Of a stretch of 64,000 bases of DNA, positions 41,399 to 51,270 are shown in pieces. The stretch lies in contig NC_011674.1 in NCBI RefSeq assembly GCF_000150955.2, forward strand, positions 868,001-932,000, in the 5' to 3' direction. How positions within the stretch are numbered: position 1 is the first letter of the stretch; each line of letters opens with the position of its first letter. A program made the position numbers and the translations under genes. A model generated the notes under the pieces. It saw only the letters and a list, made by a program, of their open reading frames with translations, did no database searches and was not told the origin of the DNA. The stretch is from Phaeodactylum tricornutum CCAP 1055/1. Its lineage: Eukaryota > Bacillariophyta > Bacillariophyceae > Surirellales > Neidiaceae.

Positions 41399-43159
41399 CT
41401 ATTCGCGAACTACATTTTGTCTCCATGCGGCTGGAGTTTCGACGCCATCTACAAGAAAGCCGCCCAACACTTTGAGCTGCAATTGTTCCGAGGCCGCCCT
41501 TTCAAACTGTTCAAGGACGTAGTCTGAAATGTAGCCCTCGTCACAGCAAGATGCGAATACACTTTCTACCACCGCATCGCGTTTTCGACTATGCGGCATG
41601 AGATTGGCGCATCCTCTCAAAAACAACCCAAACATTTTTGAATTTGTCGAAATGGATGGGGATTGGCGGATTTCTTTCAACGCGTCCACGGAAATTTGAA
41701 ACGCGGCCAGCTTGTCGGCTGGTTCACCTTCGGTTGTGTACGCACACGCGTTCAGCAAACTCGTGTATGTGGCTTCATTCGGACGCATGTCTGGATCGTT
41801 ATGCTGCAGATTCATACGGTCCATAAACCTCTTGGCGCGGACGGCCTTTTGCGGATCTTTGGTCCGCGATAGAGCCGCCATGGCGGCGTTGTAGACGCGA
41901 GTTGTCGTTCGAGCTGGATCGTTTGGGTCGTTGCGCTCGACTGCCAAAGCTTCCTGTAACTGTATCAACTTTTCCACCTTGAAGGAAACACCCGCATCCT
42001 TGTCACCCCGGTACGCGTGCAACACGTGATAAAAACTACCCGCGTTCGGCCGCAACGCTTCTTCTCCTTCCCGGAACTGTTCCAGCATGCCGTACAGAAC
42101 GCTTTCCGACTCTTTACCGGATCCCTTTTGAAAGCTCATGGCTTTGAGCAAGGAGTTGTAGGCATCCACACCTGGTTTCCAGTCTGCTTCGCCCTGTCGG
42201 TAGGCCTGTGCCATGCGGCGCAGCAAGGCTTGTATTTGGTCCACGCCCTCTCCATTCCGGACGTATTTTTTGCTGGCAAAGGCCCGTAACACTTGTACCC
42301 AGGTTTTCTGCGTGGGTTTTGTGCTGGTCTCCGCATCCGTCTGGTCGTCCTCTTCTTTGTTGTTGTCTTTCCCTTGGTGTTGCAGCAACAAATCTTCCAG
42401 TACCTGCAAAGCCTGTTCCGCCTTGCCCGCAACCCCGTAGGCTTTGATGAGTTTGTTGTAAGTAGAAATGTTGGGTTGCAATCCCTGTTCGGCTATGCGT
42501 TCCCATACGGCCGTGACCTTATCCAAGCGTTTGCGTTGCGTCCACGCCTCCATAAGTTTGGCGTAGGTTGCGACGTTGGGCCTGGCCACCCCGTGTTCCT
42601 GTTGTTCCATACGGGCAACAATGGCTTCTGCCTCCACTGCACCATTCTTGTGCGGAGAATACGCGTGTGTTTCGAGCAGAAGATTGTAAATATCGGTCCC
42701 GGGCCAGTAGGAGGCGTCTTCCGTCATGATGTACGCCTTGTAGAGCTCGTCAAAGAGATCCTGGGCTTGCTGTACGGCGTGGGGATTTTGGGACGTTTCG
42801 GCGGCGAGTGCTTGAAACTGGGTCCGATACTCGTCCATACTCTTTTGCTGATCGAAATCGTATTCGTCTTCGTCCCATTCAATGTCGGCTTGGGTGGCAC
42901 GGCCATCACGGCTCCCCGTGGCGTGGAGTGGTACTCCCCGTGTCGGTCGGAACGATTGGTCCGTCACTACGAGTTCCCGCAACGGTCCGACGCGATACGA
43001 AGGTCTTCCACGCCAGGCTACGCCAGGATTCCGTGCCGAGGAGTGACGTTGGGGATTGTGGACGAAATGATTCGTCCAGGCTTTCACCACCCCGGACCAG
43101 GACGACAACGAGAGTACGAGTAACGGCGCGCCCAGCCTCGTACATCTACTATCCTTCAT
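41399..43159 (-). CDS. pentatricopeptide repeat (PPR) protein, probably organellar
   Basis: 586 residues from the ATG at 43159. The start has a hydrophobic signal-like segment (LGAPLLVLSLSSWSGVVKA) followed by W, which may be a plastid-type +1 aromatic. PPR helices are clear in NVATYAKLMEAWTQRKRLDK, NISTYNKLIKAYGVAGKAEQ, GVDAYNSLLKAMSF, NAGSFYHVLHAYRG and NEATYTSLLNACAY. PPR proteins bind single-stranded RNA in plastids and mitochondria. No DYW or SMR domain is visible. An upstream ATG at 43291 would add 44 residues. The plastid location is likely but not certain. Confidence 0.82.
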   Translation of the reverse strand: MKDSRCTRLGAPLLVLSLSSWSGVVKAWTNHFVHNPQRHSSARNPGVAWRGRPSYRVGPLRELVVTDQSFRPTRGVPLHATGSRDGRATQADIEWDEDEYDFDQQKSMDEYRTQFQALAAETSQNPHAVQQAQDLFDELYKAYIMTEDASYWPGTDIYNLLLETHAYSPHKNGAVEAEAIVARMEQQEHGVARPNVATYAKLMEAWTQRKRLDKVTAVWERIAEQGLQPNISTYNKLIKAYGVAGKAEQALQVLEDLLLQHQGKDNNKEEDDQTDAETSTKPTQKTWVQVLRAFASKKYVRNGEGVDQIQALLRRMAQAYRQGEADWKPGVDAYNSLLKAMSFQKGSGKESESVLYGMLEQFREGEEALRPNAGSFYHVLHAYRGDKDAGVSFKVEKLIQLQEALAVERNDPNDPARTTTRVYNAAMAALSRTKDPQKAVRAKRFMDRMNLQHNDPDMRPNEATYTSLLNACAYTTEGEPADKLAAFQISVDALKEIRQSPSISTNSKMFGLFLRGCANLMPHSRKRDAVVESVFASCCDEGYISDYVLEQFERAASEQLQLKVLGGFLVDGVETPAAWRQNVVRE

Positions 43160-43714
43160 GATGCACCGCGTTCGTAAACTCGCCTCGCCTCGTAACCAAG
43201 AGTCTGCAAAACCGAGGCAATGGTGAACAATAGCACAGAACTGAAAAGGGTATAGAGCGAAGGTACCAAACCAACAAGTGGGGGCCTTCAACGATGGACT
43301 GGAGTGTGTGGAACAAAAGGTCGGGGATTGTACTACCTATTCTGTTGGATATTCTTGGGATGTTTTTGTGTTTGGTCCGTGATGCCGCGTGATGTGATGC
43401 CAACCGAACACAACGAATGAATGGTTTGCCGCTGATGAAAACCCGGATAATAGTCAATGACGTAGCAATCGTGAACTAGTATAGTTCACGATCGATCGTG
43501 CTCCGGTTTCTCTGTCACTGTCAATTCGAAGTCAAACCCCCCGGAGGCAGAAGTTCGTGGGACTGTGAGAGCCCAGCCCGTGAGTGCCGTTGCGGTGCGC
43601 TACGAATGCACTTTGGGTGCCATTGACTCTATTAGAGATCATTGTTTCACAAGGCATTCTTTTTGTTGCTATTGCGCATTGTATAGTGCATTGGGTTGGT
43701 TGGTTGGTAGGAGG
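43160..43714. other. intergenic region between divergent genes
   Basis: Promoters of the PPR and RING genes. The region 43480-43495 contains the near-palindrome CTAGTATAGTTCACGATCGATCGTG. No gene is supported. An upstream ATG at 43565 could extend the RING protein by 50 residues. Confidence 0.45.
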
Positions 43715-46093
43715 ATGAACTCCCACACGGAAGCCTCCACGGACCTCCCTCGACCGGAGGAATCGTTGACGACAACGACGACGAACGTCATTGCCGTCGA
43801 CGCGGACCGTCCCGTCGTCGAGACACTCGCCGAGTCGGCAACGGAAATACACTCCAACGACGACGATGAAAGAGCATCTCTCAACGTTGTTCCGTCCCCA
43901 CGACGCCGCATCGTACGACGTCGGGTGCCGATTCGTGAGCCCAGTCCGGGCGTTCCGCCGACGGCGCACGGAAGCCACGCGGCAGGGAACGTATTCCGCA
44001 TTCGCGTGCACTCCAACAACAACGATAACAACAATCGACACACGGTTAGTGTGGCATGGGCTTCCGCACAATCTCCGTCTTTGACAACGACGTCGTCGAA
44101 TGGTGTGATCGCGAGTGGTGGATCGCACGGAGACGCTCCGGAAGGGACAGCAAACGAAAACGCACCAGCCTCCCTTTCCAGCTCGATACGTCCCTCGCGA
44201 CTATCCACTGCCACAGGAATCGGACGTGCCGTTCCCGTACAACCCACCACAACCACGACAACGACAGCAACTCCACCTACTTCAACTCCACAACAACAGC
44301 GACAACAATTTCACATACGCATTGGATCGGAACACTTCAACCGTCTCCGACAAAGCCACCGTCGACAGCTCCGCGTGCAACCTCCCGACAGCCTTCCGCT
44401 AGCCGGAATTGCTCCGGGGTACGACGCGACTTTACACGTCACCATCCCGTCACTCGAGCCACAGATCTTACCCGATGCCAAGCAGCTTTGCCGAGACATT
44501 CCGGCGGATGGCAACGACAGCCTCGAACGCTTCCGTTGCGATATTTGTACCGAATTTCTGCAAACACCCACTACCTGCGGACGCTGTACGGGAAGATTCT
44601 GCCACGCATGCCTGGAACGTGCACTCGCCCGCTCGTCGCTCACAGTCAACGGCAGTGACGAAGACACCGGGTCCTGTCCTACCTGTCGGGACCCGGTCCC
44701 CGCCAACGTCCTGCTCCAAACCGACACTGCCCTGCAGCAGGCAATGCAACAAGCTCCGCTTTTACCCTGTCGCTACCAAGGGTGTACGGAACAACTCGCA
44801 CTTGCCCAAGTAGCAGTCCACGAGGCGTCCTGTCCTCACGTGCGGTGTTCCTGCCGCTTCGTGGACTGGGGTTGCGACTGGACTGGGACCCGTCGCGATC
44901 TACCGCAACACGAACTCTCTTGCGACCTGGCCAAGGTGGATACACTCATCCAACGTCACCGCATACTGCAAGCCGAATATCGAGTGCGTGTCGAAGGACT
45001 GGAGACGCAGTTGCAAGCCGTGGGTCATGAACTGGGCATTCAACGCCAGTATGTACGCCAATCGCGACAACTCTCTCTTTATAACCCGCTGGACGTGTAC
45101 CGCTTGTGTGTGACCATTTTGTGTGCCACTCCCCAGTTTATGGCCACCAAGGATTGGTGGGCAACACTCTACAATCCCGCAGAAAAGCACACCGCGATCA
45201 ACAACCTCCTCACCCTGCTCCCGACCTCTTTGGTCACATTGCGAACGGTGTGGGATTGTTTCCGTGTGCAAGAGCGCCTTCTATGGGGTATTACGGAGGA
45301 TCACATCTTGCCTCCAATCCATCCAGACCTTGACGTGCTGGATGTGGCTTTAGTGCTTGTCCTCGTTGGTCTCTTGGCATGTCTTATGGTCATGTGCTTG
45401 TATCTCGACCAAGAATCGAGCCAGCGTTGGAAAGTACACAATTTTCCTAATTTGGTCCCATTCCCAGTGTTTGGTGCGCTCTTTACCGTCTCGTTGATTG
45501 TACTGTACAGTGTGGTGATTGACTTTTACGGAGGGGGACTCTACGCGAGCTTTTTGTGGCTGCGAATCGTCGTGGCGACGCTACTGTTTCCAGCAATTGT
45601 AAGTTCGTGTTTGCTATCCGCAGCGCAAACTCCGCTCTTCGGCACTGGACGAGTCTACAAGCCGCTTCTGGTTGGTCTGCTGTTCGGGTTCACCTTTTCT
45701 TTCTTTGGATTCCAAACAACCGGGGATGCCCTGGCTATTCTCCAACTGGTCTTGCACTGGAAGGTTGCCGAACGCTGGATTGCTGGAAGTGGTGTTTTGA
45801 CGCCGTTGCCAGTGGGACTGTCTTGTCTGTATCTATCACTACGGGTCGGACAGTGGAAGTTTCACGAAGGCACCACCTGGATGTGGCTATTGGCGACTTT
45901 ATCGATTCTGTCCAATTTGGCACTCGTCTTCAATCTACCTTACCTGGGACAGGCAATCAGTGAGTCATTGATGCGTGGAGCCCAAGCATCCCTCACTGCC
46001 GGCCCTTCGCGACAGCCCGATGGCAGTCCAATAGGATGCGCCGTGGCGATAGCCTGGGGTATGACGCTCCTGTCAATTGCTGTTTCCTTTTGA
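43715..46093 (+). CDS. membrane RING-finger/TRAF-type zinc-finger protein, probable E3 ubiquitin ligase
   Basis: 792 residues. The N-terminal third is disordered, with runs of Thr and Gln. A RING finger starts at FRCDICTEFLQTPTTCGRC and continues through FCHACLERAL to SCPTCRDPV. A TRAF-type zinc-finger region (LPCRYQGCTEQL, SCPHVRCSCRFVDWGCDW, HELSCDL) and a short coiled coil follow. The C-terminal half has several hydrophobic helices (for example ALVLVLVGLLACLMVMCLYL), so it is an integral membrane protein. The combination suggests an E3 ligase at an internal membrane. The stop codon TGA (46091-46093) lies within an exact TTGACTGTGAA. The ATG at 43715 follows a poorly conserved 5' extension. 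Confidence 0.75.
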   Translation: MNSHTEASTDLPRPEESLTTTTTNVIAVDADRPVVETLAESATEIHSNDDDERASLNVVPSPRRRIVRRRVPIREPSPGVPPTAHGSHAAGNVFRIRVHSNNNDNNNRHTVSVAWASAQSPSLTTTSSNGVIASGGSHGDAPEGTANENAPASLSSSIRPSRLSTATGIGRAVPVQPTTTTTTTATPPTSTPQQQRQQFHIRIGSEHFNRLRQSHRRQLRVQPPDSLPLAGIAPGYDATLHVTIPSLEPQILPDAKQLCRDIPADGNDSLERFRCDICTEFLQTPTTCGRCTGRFCHACLERALARSSLTVNGSDEDTGSCPTCRDPVPANVLLQTDTALQQAMQQAPLLPCRYQGCTEQLALAQVAVHEASCPHVRCSCRFVDWGCDWTGTRRDLPQHELSCDLAKVDTLIQRHRILQAEYRVRVEGLETQLQAVGHELGIQRQYVRQSRQLSLYNPLDVYRLCVTILCATPQFMATKDWWATLYNPAEKHTAINNLLTLLPTSLVTLRTVWDCFRVQERLLWGITEDHILPPIHPDLDVLDVALVLVLVGLLACLMVMCLYLDQESSQRWKVHNFPNLVPFPVFGALFTVSLIVLYSVVIDFYGGGLYASFLWLRIVVATLLFPAIVSSCLLSAAQTPLFGTGRVYKPLLVGLLFGFTFSFFGFQTTGDALAILQLVLHWKVAERWIAGSGVLTPLPVGLSCLYLSLRVGQWKFHEGTTWMWLLATLSILSNLALVFNLPYLGQAISESLMRGAQASLTAGPSRQPDGSPIGCAVAIAWGMTLLSIAVSF

Positions 46094-46683
46094 CTGTGAA
46101 TACGCAATGAATCCGTGGCTGGTCTTTGCAGTGTCGTCCTGGCGGTGAGCTTTACCAACCCAGTCATACTACACAGTAGGAACCCAACATTGACTAGCCA
46201 ACCACACGTAAAACCACTATATTTTTTGTGCTTACTAACTAAATAGCTGCTCTATGTTCTACCCCACAAAACAGTTGTCGAAAAATCGTGCATTGGAACA
46301 TTGCTAGCTCTCCCAGTGATCTGAGTCTCTGGTACGTGTGGATTTGTCATTTGCTGATTGGAAGCGCTACGGAATACTATAGAGCTAGGTAGTGACTAGC
46401 CCTATCCTGCAGTAGTGTTCTGCCAAGTATATTTCGGAGTCTCAATCAGTAATTGGATTGCTGACATGGGAGTACGAGTCTTGCTTGGTGCAGCAGGTCC
46501 CGTTTGCCAAACGTGCCGTCCTCCCTTCGTGGTTGGGTCGTTCCAGAATGAACGGGACTGTGAACGATTGTTGACTGTGAAGGCTCGTTCCATGTTGCAA
46601 TTCGCAGTTACAAAACAAACACTTCACTCGACCGCCGGCAGAACAGGTCTCAGTGTCACTTCTAACCAAAACCATCCTTCCCC
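46094..46683. other. intergenic region with repeated TTGACTGTGAA
   Basis: Between the RING gene and the proteasome-like gene. Exact TTGACTGTGAA copies lie at its left edge (46090-46100) and at 46571-46581, about 110 bp upstream of the next ATG. A related GGGACTGTGAACG lies just before the second one. No gene is supported. Confidence 0.5.
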
Positions 46684-47658
46684 ATGCCATCGTTACTCTC
46701 CCAGCTTACATTTTGGCTGCTTTTCACTGTAGTTGTCGAGCATACGTTCGCGTCTTCTGCGGCGGGTACGGAGACGCTCGTTGGCATTGTCGGGAAGGAT
46801 TTTGTGTTGTTGGCGGCGGACTCGTCCGTCAGTCAATCGATCGCTTTGACGGCGTCCAACCTCGACAAGATTGCCATTCTTGCCGACCCCTTTCCTTCCG
46901 GTCGTCCGGATAGGGCGTTGACAAACCGCTACGCACAACACGTGATTGCGGCAGCGGCAGCGGGGGATGCAGCCGATGCGGATCGTCTCTTGGGTGTTTT
47001 GCGTGCGCACGCAGCAATCCGCGAGTTCGAGGTCGGTGTAGGATGCGACGTCGAATACATTGATTGCGAAAAGTCCACGGACGATGCACAATCTTCTATT
47101 GCGCAGACTCCGTCGAGTCCGGCGGGGATGACTGTGGAATCCCTCGCCAACTTGGCTCGCGGACAGATTGCGACACAGTTGCGGTCGGCCAGTCCGTTCC
47201 GAGTTTGCCTGTTGGTCGGCGGAATGATGCCCGTTGAAGACAGTATGATTGCGACACATAGTCTCTCTTGTTCGCAATCTGCAGCTGGGTCGCCCTCCGA
47301 TCTGTTGCAGCGGCAAGTTCGATTCGCATCGGCGCCCTTTCTAGTAACTCCGGAAGAACCTCCGATCGCATCCACAGTTTCCTCCCCGTCCGCCGTCGCG
47401 TCGGGCTTGGTCCCGCGGCTGTATTGGTTGGACGAGTACGGTTCGTTGCAAACAGTACCATACGGTGCCCACGGACACGGAGCCAATTTCATTTTGTCTA
47501 TTCTGGATCAGGGCTACCGACCAGATCTGGATCGACAACAAGCCGCGGACCTGTTGCGCCGGTGCTTTGCACAGTTGCGTACACGCTACGTGATTAATTC
47601 TCCCGAGCCACCGTGTATCAAGTGTATCGATGCGAGTGGATGCCGATTGTTGCGATGA
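46684..47658 (+). CDS. proteasome beta-4 (PSMB2)-like subunit with a signal peptide
   Basis: 324 residues against about 200 for normal beta-4. Residues 1-21 (LLSQLTFWLLFTVVVEHT) look like a signal peptide, with F22 just after it. The proteasome fold then starts: TLVGIVGKDFVLLAADSS, ASNLDKIAIL, VIAAAAAGDAADADRL, LANLARGQIATQLRS, FRVCLLVGG, then YWLDEYGSLQTVPYGAHGHG and FILSILDQGYRP with LRRCFAQLRTRYVIN. These match PSMB2 block by block. Two insertions (about 120-150 and 192-243) are Ser/Pro-rich. A Gly28-Thr29 pair stands where beta-4 normally has its start Met. A secretory or periplastidial location would be unusual for a 20S subunit. If the N-terminal segment is not a targeting signal, it may be a propeptide. 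Confidence 0.75.
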   Translation: MPSLLSQLTFWLLFTVVVEHTFASSAAGTETLVGIVGKDFVLLAADSSVSQSIALTASNLDKIAILADPFPSGRPDRALTNRYAQHVIAAAAAGDAADADRLLGVLRAHAAIREFEVGVGCDVEYIDCEKSTDDAQSSIAQTPSSPAGMTVESLANLARGQIATQLRSASPFRVCLLVGGMMPVEDSMIATHSLSCSQSAAGSPSDLLQRQVRFASAPFLVTPEEPPIASTVSSPSAVASGLVPRLYWLDEYGSLQTVPYGAHGHGANFILSILDQGYRPDLDRQQAADLLRRCFAQLRTRYVINSPEPPCIKCIDASGCRLLR

Positions 47659-47837
47659 CGATCACGTCGCGTCCAATGGGACGACGTCCGCTTAATTGCA
47701 CTCGCAGACGAATGCAGCTAGTACGCATTGCGGCACTTTCTTTGGATGCGCGCCCCAGCAACCAACCCGTGACCCTCCTCGTCCACAAATGTCAAAACCA
47801 TGGCTCATCACACACGGGCACAATATATATTTGGCTA

Positions 47838-49283
47838 TTACATGCGAACTACGGAAAACGCTCCCAACTCAACGCATTGTTTCGCGAAGCACAAAATTGT
47901 CAAGTCGCATACAGCGATTGCGTTACTGGTTGCCGGCAGGAGCGCCCGGAGCTCGCTTACCCTGTAGGCTTTGCCGGAATTTCGCTTGACAAGTTGTAGA
48001 ATGTCCATAATAAAATCGCAGCACTCTTCCCGTACGTTCAAACCGCGTGGCTTTGCTGAAATAGGTAGGGTCGCTCTTTCGTCCACAGTGCTGCATCGTA
48101 TCGCGGTTGTCCAAAGGACTCCATCCGCGGCCTGCCTTCCCACCACACCTCCAGGTAACGTATTTTCCACGCAAAGAGCATTTAGCGACGCCTCCAATAC
48201 GAGTCGACGACGAGTTTCCAGGGCGCGTTGATTGTGACGATCAAACTTGGTCCGTAGATTATTGTGTACGGACTCTACCGTAATCTTCTCCCGGAGTATC
48301 CGAAACGCGTCATCCAGTTGCTTCTGTAAACTTTGTTTGTCATCGACTGCAATAGATTCGAACGACCGTCGCCCAAAACACCGAGGCACGGCCTGGCGAT
48401 AGCTGCGTTGCTGCGTTAAGGAAGCTTCGGTAGCGGCGGTGACGAGACCCGCCAAAGTCCAGTCCTGCGTCGCTAACGCCACCGTGACGTGGAAACTGGG
48501 TCCGCCGTCGACCGCATGGGCCTCGTGCACGTAACCTCGAGGCATATACAAGACATCTCCTGGTGCGAGTACTCGATCGGTCAATACTGGTCCGTCCAAA
48601 ACTTGGCCGGGCACCTCCAGTTCCCCTTTGCCGACTTGCTCGTGACTATACGGATACGGCACGGGGATATTTCGGTAAATCTTCCAAGCTTTGCAACCGA
48701 CGAGTTGTATAACGAAAACATCTCGGTCGTCCGCGTGGGCAGGAACTGTTTGGGAACCAGGTGGCGTCAAATATGTGTTGGCGTAGACGTGGGGAAAAGA
48801 TGCTTGCAAATCCTCGCAGAGCGCCGCGATCCAGGGGGATCGTCGATCCGCATGATTCGTCACTACCGAGCATCCGTCCAGAAACGCAGCAAAAAGACTG
48901 TCGTCGTACAAGACTTGCTCTTCAAGAGTGAGCGTCGTTTGGTCTCGAAATAGGAGAGGTATCGATTGATGGGAAAGGTCGGCGTCGTGCTCCGGGCGAT
49001 TGCGGCTCGTTTCCAGAAGCTGTACCAAAACACTCCACCCGTTTCGCACAAGTTCGTGATACGCATTCTGCTCAACTCGTTCCTTGTTCCAAGCACAGCG
49101 TGACATGCTTTCTGCTTTCGGCGGACTGTCCAGAAACGTATTGGGAAAGTAACCGCAGGCTCTTTGCCAAAACGTTTGGAAGAACGTCTCGACGCTTGTA
49201 GTGCCGCTCAACATGGCTTCGAGGGAGCGGGATTCCTCTAGGGGGTGCGATTCCCCTCCATCAGGCTTTACGACACTGTTCAT
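47838..49283 (-). CDS. JmjC/cupin oxygenase of the NO66/MINA (ribosomal oxygenase) type
   Basis: 481 residues; a second ATG at 49214 (MLSGTTSVETFFQTFW) may be the real start. The N-terminal FFQTFWQRACGYFPNTF is the typical entry to this family. The JmjC fold has ANTYLTPPGSQ, the iron ligands H-x-D in PAHADDRDVFVIQ and the later His in PRGYVHEAHAV, with KAWKIY between. A C-terminal winged-helix-like part follows (FIMDILQLVKRN, YRVSELRALLP). NO66 and MINA53 hydroxylate histidines in ribosomal proteins. This gene most likely encodes such an enzyme, although other JmjC activities are possible. No organelle signal is seen. It converges with the proteasome-like gene. Confidence 0.82.
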   Translation of the reverse strand: MNSVVKPDGGESHPLEESRSLEAMLSGTTSVETFFQTFWQRACGYFPNTFLDSPPKAESMSRCAWNKERVEQNAYHELVRNGWSVLVQLLETSRNRPEHDADLSHQSIPLLFRDQTTLTLEEQVLYDDSLFAAFLDGCSVVTNHADRRSPWIAALCEDLQASFPHVYANTYLTPPGSQTVPAHADDRDVFVIQLVGCKAWKIYRNIPVPYPYSHEQVGKGELEVPGQVLDGPVLTDRVLAPGDVLYMPRGYVHEAHAVDGGPSFHVTVALATQDWTLAGLVTAATEASLTQQRSYRQAVPRCFGRRSFESIAVDDKQSLQKQLDDAFRILREKITVESVHNNLRTKFDRHNQRALETRRRLVLEASLNALCVENTLPGGVVGRQAADGVLWTTAIRCSTVDERATLPISAKPRGLNVREECCDFIMDILQLVKRNSGKAYRVSELRALLPATSNAIAVCDLTILCFAKQCVELGAFSVVRM

Positions 49284-50224
49284 GTTGCAAGAGTCCCGTA
49301 CAGCGAGGCCTCTGGGGAGGAGACCTTCGTTGTTTGAAACTCTGCGACGGTGACTCTACTATCCATAAGGTATTGTTGTTTGGTGCCAGACCCTATTGGC
49401 TCGTCGAATCCATGTTCTTGTTGGGCGCACCACATCTCCCAGTAGCTCACATTCTTGATGGATGAAATGGGACAATTTTCCGCAAATCATTCACTGTCAA
49501 TCAATAGTTTTGGTTGGTCCGTCTTTGTCGTCGAGTACACGGGGAACGGACACAGAGCCATGCACGTGTCAAGATATAAGTGAATATGCTTCATATATCT
49601 TAAATGTGACGAGGTCAAACGACGTGATTTGGGGATAGCGCTCCGTGGTTCATTTCCATGGCACGTTAATTTTGACACCGGTGGGACTGGTGTTCGTGAT
49701 GTGAGGTTTTCCAGTTCGGGAAAATAAGAGCAGGGCAGGGTTTAAAGGTCGAACCGTAATCTGTAATCTGTCCCACCGAAACCCTTCTCCCCTAATTGTG
49801 AACAGGAAGGAACGGGTTCCCAATCACGGGACAATTTTCTATCGGTGACAACATTCCTTCCGAGATTCCTTTCATTTGTTTCCATCAGATTCCTGACGGA
49901 GAATGTCCGAACAATGGTTTTTCATGTCGTATTGCGACACATCAGAGCAGAGCCACGTTGCACGCATTAGATCGGTATATGTCGTCGTGTCAGATAGTTG
50001 GACGTCACAAGCGTACAGAATCTTTTCGTGGGCGGGTGCGGTGTAGCGCGGTTCGATTCCTCCGCGACCACGCAAAACGAGAGACAAACGTCAGTGGCTC
50101 TGTTTTCCGATTGACATACGTCGATGTGTATGTATTGGGGTCCGCGCAAGTGAAGCCAATAGCCTTATAGTAAAAGATACAAAGAGAATATACCTGGAAA
50201 CGACAACGAAGACGATAAAATAAC
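49284..50224. other. repeat-bearing intergenic region
   Basis: Upstream of the JmjC gene and of the duplicated-domain gene. It holds copy C of the 111-bp repeat (49567-49677) and the block CGCAAATCATTCACTGTCAAT (49481-49501), shared with 7257-7277. The 10-mer GGGACAATTTTC appears twice (near 49469 and 49829). No gene is supported. Confidence 0.5.
49567..49677 (+). repeat. 111-bp repeat, copy C
   Basis: Same length and ends as copies A and B. It shares with copy D the variants TTCATATATC and CAAACGACG, and it alone has GGTTCATTTCC in the T-loop-like part. The flanks have no similarity to those of the other copies. Confidence 0.8.
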
Positions 50225-51270
50225 ATGAGTCGATTCGCGAGGGGGCTTTTTACAGCCACAACTGTGGCAATGGCGAACCGAGCAATGTGCAACGTGTTAT
50301 ACAATCGTTCATACGTTCAAGAGTCCTATGAACTAGATGCCATGGTAGAAAAGATGTCGCCAGGATTTCTGGCGGCGCTGGAAAATAACAATGGCATTGA
50401 AGTGCCAAGACCTGACGGCAGCGAGTATACTGTCGGGAGCTATGAGTGGTGCAACAGTTACGCTTCGGACGAGTTAAGTGACTATGATTGGGACGCTGCA
50501 TGTGAAAAAGCGTACGGTAGCGGACACAGAGGTCTAGCGCAGAGAAGGGTGATGGAGGCTAAAAGCACCCGTTACCTGAAAATAGAGGGGCCGGGGATAA
50601 GAGATCCAACTTCTGAAAATCTCACAGAGACATATCGGCAGAATTAGACGTGATAGTGGAGACGGTGTCCCCTGGCTTCTGGGGCAACTACAGCTTGCAC
50701 CATAAGGAACAAGTTATACGGGGGTCTAACACCTCGAATTTCCGGGACGATCCGTACGAGTGGTGCAGCTCGGAGGTGGCCGATAAGTTGGATGACACTG
50801 AATGGAACTCCAAGTGTGATAGTCTAGGTCGCCGCAGGTTACAACAAGCACCTATAATACACTGGCACGCAATAGCCACGTCATCCGCTAGCGAGCTGAT
50901 GATCGCACACCACAGGGTACCAAGAGTAAACGGTATGTGGGCAGCACCCGTAGGGATAAGTAATTTAGCTATGTTGACATGCAACAGAAAGTGTGAGAAG
51001 AGTAAAGGAAATAGGCCGTTCATGAAAAAAGGGAAAACCTCGTTCGGGTACGGCGTGCTAACATACGATGTGAGCAATGGTATAAGGACCCCCTCAATAC
51101 ACATACACGATATTGGGCCAGATACAATCGTGGCGGTGACGGGAAATATACGTCGAGGCAGGATGGCTCAAGGGCAAAGGAATATCAAGCAGGGAGGATG
51201 TCAAGATATAAGTGAATATGCTTCATATATCTTAAATGTGACGAGGTCAAACGACGTGATTTGGGGATAG
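50225..51270 (+). CDS. hypothetical protein with a duplicated domain, tail in a repeat
   Basis: Two adjacent frames carry the same domain twice. The first (50225-50647) has YELDAMVEKMSPGFLAALEN and YEWCNSYASDELSDYDWDAA. The second (from about 50642) has ELDVIVETVSPGFWGNYSL and YEWCSSEVADKLDDTEWNSK. So one gene with an intron between them is likely. A GT...AG pair at 50571-50641 (71 bp) keeps the frame, but its donor (GTTACC) is weak. The last part of the second frame (from about 51160) runs into copy D of the 111-bp repeat and its left flank, so the true C terminus is uncertain. No family is recognised; the conserved Trp, Cys and acidic residues suggest a small lineage-specific fold. Confidence 0.45.

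Noticed and set aside
42293-43123. 276-residue plus-strand frame over the PPR gene
   Set aside because: Antisense to several clear PPR motifs; the protein has no features of its own.
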